Of a stretch of 64,000 nucleotides of DNA, positions 27,574-35,805 are shown in pieces. Location: contig JAWKTN010000009.1 in NCBI GenBank assembly GCA_041399065.1, positions 310,001-374,000 on the forward strand, given 5' to 3'. Below the pieces are notes generated by a model. That model searched no databases. It was not told the origin of the DNA and saw nothing but the letters and a program-made list of their open reading frames with translations. Position numbers and translations under genes: made by a program. Each line of letters starts with the position of its first letter. Position 1 is the stretch's first letter. The stretch is from JAGQPD01 sp020426865 (GTDB lineage Bacteria; Planctomycetota; Planctomycetia; Pirellulales; Pirellulaceae).

Positions 27574-27960
27574 CGAACACCACGATTCAATGGAGACTCA
27601 TTGACCACGCCAAGGCCACGCACAAACACGTTGTGGAGGCCCTGCCACAATCAAAGCTTAGCTTTTCTTGTTAGCAAAACTGGAAATTTTCCGTAGTTTT
27701 TGCCAACGAGGCGGAGTTCGCAGGGCCGGCGTTGGCGCCACCTGGCGGTAAAGCCAGAAGAATCGATATAGGCTGCCGAGGCATGGGCCACAGGCGGGGG
27801 GGAGCGGGAGGAACGGAATGCATGGTAAGGTGTCGCTGGCCGCAAAAACGGCGGTCGGGAGGGGCTAGTGGGTGGTAGCGGTGCCCCCTAAAATGAACGG
27901 TTTGGGTGGCAATCGCTGCCAAGCGAAGCGTTTACGATTTCCGACACAGGGTTGAAAGCC
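27574..27960. other. Intergenic region upstream of btaA
   Basis: 387 bases between divergent genes. I see no gene, no clear Pho-box-like direct repeats and no riboswitch fold that I can recognise. The promoters of btaA and of the PEP-CTERM gene must lie here. Confidence 0.5.
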
Positions 27961-29151
27961 ATGAAACTGTCTGAGTGGGCCAGTGGTCGCATGTTTCGTT
28001 TTGTTCACGGAAACAACCTGGTCTACAACACCTGCTGGGAGGATCCGCGGCTGGACCGGCAGGCGATGCAATTGACGTCCGAGGACAATGTGTTGGTGAT
28101 CACATCGGCCGGCTGCAATACGCTCGATTATGCTTTACAGGCCCCTCACCATGTGTACGCCGTTGACATGAATCCGCGCCAGAATGCCTTGTTGGAATTG
28201 AAGATTGCCGGCATCAAGCATTTGGACTACGAGGACTTCTTCAAGATGTTTGGTCTTGGGCATCTGCCGGGGGCTAAAGGCATTTACGCGTCACAATTGC
28301 GTGATTCGCTTTCGCCCTGGTCGCAAAAGTACTGGGATCGTTGGATGAAGTTTTTTGACAATCCGCGGCGGCCATTTTATTTTCGCGGCACATCGGGTGG
28401 ATTTGCCCGATTGATCAATATGTACGTTGACCGTGTGGTTCGAGTTCGTCCGCTGATCGAGCAGTTGTTGAATGCGACGACGGTTGAGGAGCAACGCCGC
28501 ATCTATTTTGATCAATTGAGGGAGCGGTTTTGGACCAAGTCGCTGCGGTTCGCCATGGGCCGCGACACCACTCTTGCCATGTTGGGCGTTCCTCGTGCAC
28601 AGCGACAGCAAGTCGAGCGCGATTACAACGGTGGCATTGTGCAATTTGTTCAAGACTGTATGGAGGCGGTTTTTGCTCATCTTCCAATCGCCGACAATTA
28701 TTTTTGGCGGGTCTACATCACTGGGCGCTATTCGCCACAGTGTTGCCCTGAGTACCTGCGTGAGGAGAATTTCCAGCGATTGAAGGAGGGGTTGGTCGAC
28801 CGCGTGTCGGCGCACACCGATTCGGTGCAGGGATTCCTCGACAAACACGACGTACAAATCTCGCGATTTGTTTTGCTCGACCACATGGATTGGCTCTCGA
28901 CGCATGCCTTTCCGGCCTTGGAAGCGGAGTGGCAGGCGATTTTGCATCGCGCCAGCCAGGGGGCTCGCGTTTTGTGGAGGAGCGGCGGACTGCGAACCGA
29001 TTTTGTGGACCGTGTCGGCGTGACCATCGCTGGACAGCATCGCCAGTTGGCTGAATTGCTTACCTACCATCAGGATCTCGCCGACCGACTGCATGCTCGC
29101 GACCGCGTGCATACTTATGGCAGTTTCTATATCGCTGATCTTGCCGCCTGA
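27961..29151 (+). CDS. btaA: S-adenosylmethionine:diacylglycerol 3-amino-3-carboxypropyltransferase
   Basis: 396 residues from the ATG at 27961 (AGGG 9 bases upstream; a TTG nine bases earlier is also in frame). BtaA (DUF3419) moves the aminocarboxypropyl group of S-adenosylmethionine onto diacylglycerol, the first step of betaine-lipid (DGTS) synthesis. Family motifs are seen: NNLVYNTCWEDPRLDRQAM, VLVITSAGCNTLDYAL, VYAVDMNPRQNALLELK (S-adenosylmethionine site) and SRFVLLDHMDWL near residue 300. The btaB-type methyltransferase starts 11 bases after its stop, so the pathway is complete in one operon. It acts at the membrane surface, without predicted membrane helices. Confidence 0.93.
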   Translation: MKLSEWASGRMFRFVHGNNLVYNTCWEDPRLDRQAMQLTSEDNVLVITSAGCNTLDYALQAPHHVYAVDMNPRQNALLELKIAGIKHLDYEDFFKMFGLGHLPGAKGIYASQLRDSLSPWSQKYWDRWMKFFDNPRRPFYFRGTSGGFARLINMYVDRVVRVRPLIEQLLNATTVEEQRRIYFDQLRERFWTKSLRFAMGRDTTLAMLGVPRAQRQQVERDYNGGIVQFVQDCMEAVFAHLPIADNYFWRVYITGRYSPQCCPEYLREENFQRLKEGLVDRVSAHTDSVQGFLDKHDVQISRFVLLDHMDWLSTHAFPALEAEWQAILHRASQGARVLWRSGGLRTDFVDRVGVTIAGQHRQLAELLTYHQDLADRLHARDRVHTYGSFYIADLAA

Positions 29152-29162
29152 GAGGACATACG

Positions 29163-29891
29163 ATGGCGCTGGCTTCCGATCTGAAGGTGCTCTATCACTT
29201 GGCGCTTAAACCGGTCCGCGGATCGGACCATGCCGGGCGCATGGAGAGCTTTTACGCGGGTCAGGCGGAAGCATACGATGATTTTCGAAAGCGACTGCTT
29301 CAAGGGCGCGAGTCACTGTGGCAGGCGATCGATGCCCCCGACAACGCCGTATGGGTCGATATGGGGGGCGGCACTGGGGCAAACCTTGATTTCTTTGGCG
29401 ATCGCCTCAACCGAATGGGCAAGATCTATGTCGTCGATCTTGCCAGCTCTTTGCTGAAGGTTGCCAACCAACGTATTGCTGATCGAGGTTGGAAAAATGT
29501 CGAGGCTGTCGAGGCCGACGCGACGACGTTTCGTCCCACGGAAGGCCACGCCGATGTCGTCACGTTCTCCTATTCTTTGACGATGATTCCTGATTGGTTC
29601 GCTGCCATCGAGAACGCTCGCCAAATGTTACGCCCCGGCGGACTCATTGGCGTTGTCGATTTCTACGTTTCGCGAAAGTATCCCGCCGAAGGTTTGCGAC
29701 GTCACGGCTGGTTTACCCGTAGCGGCTGGCCGCTTTGGTTTGGCCTGGACAACGTCTTCCCGTCACCAGACCACGTGCCGTTTTTGCGTAGCAAGTTCGC
29801 CACGCAACATTTCCATGAGCAGCGGGCGAAGGTCCCCTATATCCCGTTGGTGCGCGTCCCGTACTATACATTCGTGGGCGCGGCTAGATAA
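29163..29891 (+). CDS. btaB: BtaB-type diacylglyceryl-homoserine N-methyltransferase
   Basis: 242-residue class I S-adenosylmethionine methyltransferase. Motif I is VWVDMGGGTGANLDFFGDR, followed by IYVVDLASSLLKVA and VVTFSYSLTMIPDW; the N-terminal LKVLYHLALKPVRGSDHAGRMESFY is typical of BtaB. It should add three methyl groups to diacylglyceryl-homoserine to give DGTS. It is coupled to btaA. Its last 8 bases overlap the convergent cysNC gene. Without btaA beside it the assignment would be only a methyltransferase; the pair makes the betaine lipid function strong. Confidence 0.9.
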   Translation: MALASDLKVLYHLALKPVRGSDHAGRMESFYAGQAEAYDDFRKRLLQGRESLWQAIDAPDNAVWVDMGGGTGANLDFFGDRLNRMGKIYVVDLASSLLKVANQRIADRGWKNVEAVEADATTFRPTEGHADVVTFSYSLTMIPDWFAAIENARQMLRPGGLIGVVDFYVSRKYPAEGLRRHGWFTRSGWPLWFGLDNVFPSPDHVPFLRSKFATQHFHEQRAKVPYIPLVRVPYYTFVGAAR

Positions 29892-31818
29892 AGTCGCGTT
29901 GGTCGAGCAAGGCAACGAGGCGATCCACACACTCTTCCACTCCCAGTGTATCGGTCGCCAGGACAAGATCGGGTTCGCTTGGTGATTCGTATGCGAACGA
30001 GACACCCGGGAAGTCGGCGATTTCACCGGCGTCCGCGGCCCCATATAGCCCTTCTTGATCTCGCTGGCGGCAGATGTCGACCGGGGCCGACAGATGGATG
30101 ACCAGGAACTGGTCTGCACCGACCACCCCCTTGGCTCGCTGCCGAATATCTTCCTGCGGAGCAACAAAGGCCGTGATGCAGATCAAGCCCGCGTCGTTCA
30201 TCAACCGAGCCACTTCCGCGCCGCGCCGCAAGTTCTCTGATCGATCCTGTGCTGAAAAACCGAGATCACGGCTAATCCCTTGGCGCAGCGATTGCCCATC
30301 CAGCACCGTTACGGCACGTCCGGTGTCGAATAACCGTCGCTCGAGTGCCGCGGCAATTGTCGACTTGCCGGCCCCAGGTAGACCGGTCAACAGCAGCGTG
30401 CACGGCCTTTGCCCGAAACGTGCATGACGTTGCTCCGTCGTCACCGCGATGTCTGATGCCTCCTTCGGCGGTGTGCTGGCCTGGTCGTCCCAGTGACCTG
30501 CTTGGTCTTCGCTGGTGGCCCGATCCAAAATCATCCCGGCGCCAACCGTGGCATTCGTCATCCGATCGATGATAATGAACGAACCCATGCCGCGGTTGCG
30601 GCGGTAGGCATCAAAAATGAACGGTTGCGTCATCCGCAATTGACAACGCCCGATTTCATTCAATTGCAGAGTCGGAGCGTCTTGGCGATGCAGCGTATTG
30701 ACATCAACGCGGTATCGCAGGGTGCTGATCGCCCCGGGAGTTACCTTGTTGCATTGTTTGAACAGGTATTGTTTGCCAGGGACCATGGCGTCTTCGTGCA
30801 TCCATACGACCATGGCGTCGAATTTTGCGTCAACGCGAGGGACATTTCCTGGGTGGACGATCGTGTCGCCGCGACTGACGTCGATTTCGTCCTCCAATGT
30901 CAATGTCACGGCCAAGGGGGCGACGGCTTCCGAAAGTTCGCCGCCATAACTGACGATCGACTTGACTCGCGACTTTTTTCCCGACGGCAACGCCATAACC
31001 TCGTCACCTTGACGTACGACGCCAGAGGCAATAGTGCCGCAAAAACCGCGGAAGTCGAGATTCGGGCGGTTAACAAATTGCACTGGAAAGCGGAAGTCGA
31101 TCAGATTGCGGTCCGAGGCAATATGTACGTTCTCCAGCATATGCATGAGCGTACTGCCGCCGTACCACGTCATGTTCGGACTGGGGTCGACAACGTTGTC
31201 ACCGTTCAGGGCCGAAATGGGAATAAAATGCACGTCGTCCGCGATCATCCTCGCAGCAAAATCGGTGTAGTCGTTCTTGATCTTTTCAAATGTCTCTTCC
31301 GAATACCCAACGAGATCCATCTTATTGATGGCCACCAATACGTGTTTGATGCCTAACAGCGAGGTAATGAAACTGTGCCGCTTGGTCTGGGTCACGACAC
31401 CGTGTCGAGCATCAATGAGGATAATTGCCAGATCGCACGTCGATGCCCCCGTCGCCATGTTCCGCGTGTATTGTTCGTGCCCAGGTGTGTCGGCAATGAT
31501 GAATTTGCGTTTGGCCGTGGAAAAGTAGCGGTAAGCGACGTCAATGGTGATGCCTTGCTCTCGCTCCGCCTTCAACCCGTCCGTCAACAACGCAGGATCA
31601 AAATCACCACCGGTTGTGCCATGCACCAGCGAATCTCGGCGGACCGCGGCCAGCTGATCCTCGTAGATCATCTTCGAATCGTATAGCAGCCGGCCGATGA
31701 GCGTACTTTTTCCGTCATCGACGCTGCCACAGGTGAGAAATCGCAATAGCTCTTTGCGTTCATGCTGGGCCAAATAGGCCTCGATGTCGGTCGCGATCAA
31801 GTCCGAATGGTGTGACAT
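29884..31818 (-). CDS. cysNC: Sulfate adenylyltransferase large subunit fused to APS kinase
   Basis: 644 residues from the ATG at 31818; a longer frame to 31875 would overlap cysD. The N-terminal two thirds is the CysN GTPase: GSVDDGKSTLIGRLLYDS, GITIDVAYRYF, IIADTPGHEQYTRNM and AINKMDLVG. With CysD it makes adenylyl sulfate (APS) from ATP and sulfate. The last 180 residues are a CysC-type APS kinase with P-loop LLTGLPGAGKSTIAAALE and the block LDGQSLRQGISRDLGFS, making PAPS. In the CysC part the usual DGDN is DGQS, and the position of the phospho-Ser in ISPxR reads FVAPQ, so this is a divergent kinase domain. It follows cysD by one base. Confidence 0.94.
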   Translation of the reverse strand: MSHHSDLIATDIEAYLAQHERKELLRFLTCGSVDDGKSTLIGRLLYDSKMIYEDQLAAVRRDSLVHGTTGGDFDPALLTDGLKAEREQGITIDVAYRYFSTAKRKFIIADTPGHEQYTRNMATGASTCDLAIILIDARHGVVTQTKRHSFITSLLGIKHVLVAINKMDLVGYSEETFEKIKNDYTDFAARMIADDVHFIPISALNGDNVVDPSPNMTWYGGSTLMHMLENVHIASDRNLIDFRFPVQFVNRPNLDFRGFCGTIASGVVRQGDEVMALPSGKKSRVKSIVSYGGELSEAVAPLAVTLTLEDEIDVSRGDTIVHPGNVPRVDAKFDAMVVWMHEDAMVPGKQYLFKQCNKVTPGAISTLRYRVDVNTLHRQDAPTLQLNEIGRCQLRMTQPFIFDAYRRNRGMGSFIIIDRMTNATVGAGMILDRATSEDQAGHWDDQASTPPKEASDIAVTTEQRHARFGQRPCTLLLTGLPGAGKSTIAAALERRLFDTGRAVTVLDGQSLRQGISRDLGFSAQDRSENLRRGAEVARLMNDAGLICITAFVAPQEDIRQRAKGVVGADQFLVIHLSAPVDICRQRDQEGLYGAADAGEIADFPGVSFAYESPSEPDLVLATDTLGVEECVDRLVALLDQRDFI

Positions 31819-31819
31819 A

Positions 31820-32731
31820 CTAGAAGTACCCTTCTTTCTTCTTCTCTTCCATCGACCCGGATTGATCGTAGTCAATCACTCGCCCCTGCCGCTCCGACGT
31901 CTTGGCCAACAACATCTCCTGGATGATCAAAGGTAGCGTATCGGCGTTTGACTCCACGGCACCCGTCAGTGGATAACACCCTAACGTGCGAAAGCGAACC
32001 GTACGCATCTGCGGCTTCTCACCAGGCTCCAATCGCATTCGATCGTCATCGACCATGATCAACACACCATCCCGTTCGACAACGGGGCGAGGAGCGGCGT
32101 AGTACAACGGAACTATCGGAATCTTCTCCAAATAAACGTACTGCCAGACATCCAACTCGGTCCAATTCGACAATGGGAACACTCGAATGCTCTCCCCTTT
32201 GTTGACCCGTGAGTTGTAGAGATTCCACAATTCGGGGCGTTGGTTTTTGGGATCCCATCGATGATTCTTGTCACGAAACGAAAACACTCGCTCCTTCGCC
32301 CGTGACTTCTCCTCGTCACGCCGTGCACCACCGAAGGCCGCATCGAATTTGTATTTCGTCAAAGCCTGTAATAATGACTCCGTCTTCATCACGTCCGTGT
32401 GCTTCTTGCTACCGTGGTCGAACGGATTGATCCCCGCCTTGACCCCCTCTTGATTGATGTGCACGATGACATCCAGCCCCAGCTCCTTGCGGGCATAATT
32501 CTCGCGAAACTCAATCATCTCACGAAACTTCCACGTCGTGTCCACATGCATCAATGGAAACGGCGGTTTGCCCGGATAAAAGGCCTTCATCGCCAAGTGG
32601 ACCATCACCGACGAGTCCTTGCCAATTGAATAGAGCATCACAGGGTTTTCAAACTCCGCGGCGACTTCGCGAATGATGTGAATGCTCTCAGCCTCAAGCT
32701 GCTGGAGATGCGTAAGATTGTAAGCAGACAT
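31820..32731 (-). CDS. cysD: Sulfate adenylyltransferase small subunit
   Basis: 303 residues. Member of the PP-loop ATP pyrophosphatase family (LYSIGKDSSVMVHLAMKAF), with the CysD blocks LMHVDTTWKFREMIEFR, GGARRDEEKSRAKERVFSFRD and FPLSNWTELDVWQYVYLE. Together with CysN it forms the GTP-driven ATP sulfurylase for sulfate activation. The stop codon and the cysNC ATG are one base apart. The genes for APS or PAPS reductase and sulfite reductase are not in the window. PAPS may serve assimilation or sulfation; the latter is plausible in a marine planctomycete but is not shown. A near-duplicated 20-bp sequence lies just upstream. Confidence 0.95.
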   Translation of the reverse strand: MSAYNLTHLQQLEAESIHIIREVAAEFENPVMLYSIGKDSSVMVHLAMKAFYPGKPPFPLMHVDTTWKFREMIEFRENYARKELGLDVIVHINQEGVKAGINPFDHGSKKHTDVMKTESLLQALTKYKFDAAFGGARRDEEKSRAKERVFSFRDKNHRWDPKNQRPELWNLYNSRVNKGESIRVFPLSNWTELDVWQYVYLEKIPIVPLYYAAPRPVVERDGVLIMVDDDRMRLEPGEKPQMRTVRFRTLGCYPLTGAVESNADTLPLIIQEMLLAKTSERQGRVIDYDQSGSMEEKKKEGYF

Positions 32732-32740
32732 AGTTCCCTT

Positions 32741-32780
32741 GTCAGTTCAACGGAAGATGTGTCGGTTCAACGGAAGATGG
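32741..32780. repeat. Near-perfect 20-bp tandem repeat upstream of cysD
   Basis: Two 20-base units (32741-32760 and 32761-32780) share GTTCAACGGAAGATG exactly and differ at two positions. They lie 10 bases upstream of the cysD start, in its leader. Confidence 0.85.
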
Positions 32781-32901
32781 GCGAGCATCCGGGAGAATTC
32801 GTAACCTAAGCGTAGCCAGAGGAACTACCAATGTACGCCTCTCCAGGGAGAATCGAGTAAACCAGGGAGTATAGAGAAACTAGTCCGGCGCCTCAAGCTC
32901 G

Positions 32902-33564
32902 CTACTCCCGCTTCCAGGAAATCCCGAGAATTACGCTTGTCGCATGGGTCCCTGGCATTTCATATTCGGCAAGTCGCCGCAATTCCAAGCTAGCAAGCAA
33001 TCCGTGATGGCGGGCCTCCCCTCGCTCTTCTACCCATTTCGGGCCCTTCACCAACAACAGCCGCCCTGCAGATGCCCAGTGGGGGGCCAGCCACTTGAGG
33101 ATCTTCGCAATCGAACCGACGCCACGGGCCGTCAATGTGTCAAACCGCTCTTCCTCCAACAGACGCTCCACCCGTTCATGGTAAACCGCGACCGGCAACT
33201 TGAGCTGCTTGACGATGTCGTCCAAGACCCGGGCCTTCTTGGCCACCGATTCACACACCGACACCTCCACATGTGGGCACATCATCGCTATCAAAAGCCC
33301 CGGAACGCCGCCGCCAGAGCCAATGTCCAACGCGTCGCGATCCGTGGCCATTAGTTGGGCTAATTGTACGCTGTCAATCAGGTCGCGTTTGACAAACAGG
33401 TCAAAGTCGGTATGCCGAGTTAGATTGATCTTTTCATTCCATTTCCAAAGCAACTGACAATAATTGTCAATTTGCCTCACCTGCTCCTCGGGCAACTCAA
33501 TTTGGTATTGCCGCAATGCTTCGATAAGATCAGGAGACGGTCCAGATTTCGATGCGGCTGACAC
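32902..33564 (-). CDS. rsmG: 16S rRNA (guanine527-N7)-methyltransferase
   Basis: 220 residues, the normal RsmG/GidB length. It methylates N7 of G527 in the 530 loop of 16S rRNA. Motifs: NLTRHTDFDLFVKRDLIDS near the N-terminus, the S-adenosylmethionine motif LDIGSGGGVPGLLIAM, VSVCESVAKKARVLDDIVK and RGVGSIAKILKW; the C-terminus VILGISWKRE matches the family end. It is not next to mnmG or parAB as in many bacteria. The gene is divergent from the oxidoreductase at 33632. Confidence 0.94.
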   Translation of the reverse strand: MSAASKSGPSPDLIEALRQYQIELPEEQVRQIDNYCQLLWKWNEKINLTRHTDFDLFVKRDLIDSVQLAQLMATDRDALDIGSGGGVPGLLIAMMCPHVEVSVCESVAKKARVLDDIVKQLKLPVAVYHERVERLLEEERFDTLTARGVGSIAKILKWLAPHWASAGRLLLVKGPKWVEERGEARHHGLLASLELRRLAEYEMPGTHATSVILGISWKRE

Positions 33565-33631
33565 GGGTCACCTATCTTTCGCTGGTTGCCAATGCATTTC
33601 ATAATTTGATGAACCTGGGGAGCTTCACAGC

Positions 33632-34957
33632 ATGCATCTGACAAGATCCACGACTCGACGTCAATTCCTGCAAACTGGCTGTCGGTCAATCACTTCCACG
33701 GTAGTCGGCTATTGGACGTGTCATTCTACTTCCTTCGCCGCAGACGAAGTGCGGGGCGATCGATTGAATGTCGGCGTTATCGGCGTTGGAAATCGCGGCG
33801 TTGATAACGTCAACGGTGTTGCAACAGAGAACGTCTACGCGTTGTGTGACGTGGACCAACGGTACCTCGACGAGATGCATTCGCGATACCCCCGAGCGCG
33901 CGTCTACCGCGACTTCCGTGAGTTACTCGACAATAAGTCTATGGATGCCGTCGTCGTGTGCACGCCAGATCATGTCCACGCTTGTGCGTCCATCTGGGCC
34001 CTTCAACGGGGACTCCATGTCTTTTGCGAAAAGCCGATGGCACATCGTCTGGCGCAAGTGCGTGACATGGCCGATGTCGCCACCCGTGCCGATCGCAAAA
34101 CTCAGGTTGGCAACCAACATGCGACAAGTCTCGGTTATCGCCGCGTCGCGGAAATCGTGCAGTCCGGTTGGCTGGGGAAACTGGAGTCCATTCACGCATG
34201 GACCGATCGGCCGGTGTGGCCGCAGGGCGATGCCGTCACCCGTGTCGGCGGCGAAGTGCCGGCGTACCTCGATTGGGACCTTTGGCTGGGGCCCGCCAAT
34301 TTTCATCCCTACCGCGATCAATATCATCCATTTACCTGGCGCGCGTGGTGGGATTTTGGCAGTGGCGCGCTGGGAGATATGGGACCGCATTTACTCGATC
34401 CGGTTTTACACGCGTATGACGTTACCGGACAAGTCAGCATCGGTGCCAGCAGCGAAGGCAATTCGGAAGCGTCGTGCCCACGCTGGAGTACCTTGCGATT
34501 CCATTTGCCGCTGAAAGGTGGCGAGTCCGTCGGACTGCATTGGTACGATGGCGGACGGAGACCATCGGCCGATGTTTTGGGCACCGAACGTCCTCCCTCA
34601 TCCGGTGCACTGCTCTTGGGCGAACACGGTCGATTGTTCATTCCCACACTCGGGAAAGCTCCGATCGCGATCGCAAACAACAAGTCTTGGGGCCCGCCGC
34701 CGGCATCTCGATTGCAGGAGCTGCCAAGCATCCACCAGGAATGGCTTGCAGCCTGCAAAACGGGTGGCGATACGTGTCGTAGCTTTGGCAAGTCAATCAC
34801 GCTTACCGAACTCTGCTTGGCCGGTTGCGTTGCAATTCGCACCGAGGCAACGGAGGCGTCGCCGCTTCTTTGGTCGGCGGAGACAGGTGAACTGACCGGC
34901 AGACCAAACATCGAACGTTACCAACGCGACCAGCCACGCGATGGCTGGGGTACCTGA
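33632..34957 (+). CDS. Tat-exported Gfo/Idh/MocA family oxidoreductase
   Basis: 441 residues. The N-terminus HLTRSTTRRQFLQTGCRSI is a twin-arginine signal (TRRQFLQ), so the protein probably acts in the periplasm or paryphoplasm. The Rossmann motif is LNVGVIGVGNRGVDNV, the active-site Lys lies in HVFCEKPMAHRL, and DWDLWLGPANFHPYRDQYHPFTW plus GSGALGDMGPHLLDPV are typical blocks of the planctomycete secreted subfamily. It needs NAD(P) bound before Tat export. The substrate is presumably a sugar derivative. The cytoplasmic relative at 8642 is distant in sequence. Confidence 0.92.
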   Translation: MHLTRSTTRRQFLQTGCRSITSTVVGYWTCHSTSFAADEVRGDRLNVGVIGVGNRGVDNVNGVATENVYALCDVDQRYLDEMHSRYPRARVYRDFRELLDNKSMDAVVVCTPDHVHACASIWALQRGLHVFCEKPMAHRLAQVRDMADVATRADRKTQVGNQHATSLGYRRVAEIVQSGWLGKLESIHAWTDRPVWPQGDAVTRVGGEVPAYLDWDLWLGPANFHPYRDQYHPFTWRAWWDFGSGALGDMGPHLLDPVLHAYDVTGQVSIGASSEGNSEASCPRWSTLRFHLPLKGGESVGLHWYDGGRRPSADVLGTERPPSSGALLLGEHGRLFIPTLGKAPIAIANNKSWGPPPASRLQELPSIHQEWLAACKTGGDTCRSFGKSITLTELCLAGCVAIRTEATEASPLLWSAETGELTGRPNIERYQRDQPRDGWGT

Positions 34958-35082
34958 CGATGCACCTGTCGGTTCGTAATCACTCTGCCCCGTGCCATAG
35001 TGACGCGTCAAGGTTACATGCCGGACAATCGACAATTTGAAATTCGAAACTCGCTCAGCGAAACATCAAAAAGGAGAATGCC

Positions 35083-35472
35083 ATGAATCGCCAAAACATC
35101 GACGACAGAATTCGCGAGTACTTGCCGGACGACGTCGCCAATTCGTTACAGGACTTCGACGACAAACCATCCCTGCTGGAATTGACAATCCGCGCGACGA
35201 CGAGTCGATTCCGCACAATCAATCTGTTGGGTGCGGCATTCATCGTCGTTTTTGTCGGGCTATTGCTTTTTAGCATCTGGCACTTCTATCTGGCCGTCGA
35301 CATCAAGGCGTTGGTCGGACGGTCGCTGGCCGTCATGTTCTGTGCGACGTCGATCGGATTGATGAAGATCTGGTACTGGATCCTGATCAATCGATATGAT
35401 ACGACTTGCGAAATCAAGCGACTGGAGTTGCAGGTGGCCATACTGGCTCGAAGCTTACATTCAAGACCGTAG
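35083..35472 (+). CDS. DUF6768-like membrane protein
   Basis: 129 residues with a strong ribosome site, AAGGAG 7 bases before the ATG. After an acidic N-terminus (DDRIREYLPDDVANSLQDF) come two membrane helices, about 49-68 (NLLGAAFIVVFVGLLLFSIW) and 80-103 (LVGRSLAVMFCATSIGLMKIWYWI), then a short amphipathic tail (TTCEIKRLELQVAILARSL). The layout fits DUF6768, a small family mostly from planctomycetes, often beside ECF sigma genes; no sigma gene adjoins it here. Function unknown. Confidence 0.8.
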   Translation: MNRQNIDDRIREYLPDDVANSLQDFDDKPSLLELTIRATTSRFRTINLLGAAFIVVFVGLLLFSIWHFYLAVDIKALVGRSLAVMFCATSIGLMKIWYWILINRYDTTCEIKRLELQVAILARSLHSRP

Positions 35473-35525
35473 CCCGAGCGGGAGCGTACCGATTGCCGCC
35501 GCTGCATTCGAACTGACTGGGTGAC

Positions 35526-35805
35526 TCATCGTTGCCAGCGAAGGTCACGGATCGGCTCAAACGACAGGTCGGTGAACTCGATACGAAAAGGCTCGTTCAC
35601 GAACAACTCGTTGGCAATCAACGGGCCCACTTCGGCGACATCTGCCTGCGTCAGTTCGTCGGCGCCCGGTTATGCGGTTTGGGAAATTGTACGAGTTCGA
35701 CGCCCGAAAGTGAGGAAAACTCGGCGTCGCCAGGTCCCCTCGGTTCCAAAGGGAGTTGCACAGAACGAGAGCCACATGCATGGCACGCTTCGCCACACAG
35801 CCGTC
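35526..35805 (-). pseudogene. Possible degraded coding remnant
   Basis: Minus-strand translation directly after the cytochrome gene shows protein-like text split over two frames: EFSSLSGVELVQFPKPHNRA in one, then DELTQADVAEVGPLIANELF and FRIEFTDLSFEPIRDLRWQR up to a TGA at 35528-35526. The switch of frame lies near 35655. No start codon is seen and I recognise no family. It may be the tail of a lost gene in this operon, or chance. Confidence 0.3.

Noticed and set aside
30493..31356. 287-codon plus-strand frame inside cysNC
   Set aside because: Antisense shadow of the conserved CysN GTPase.
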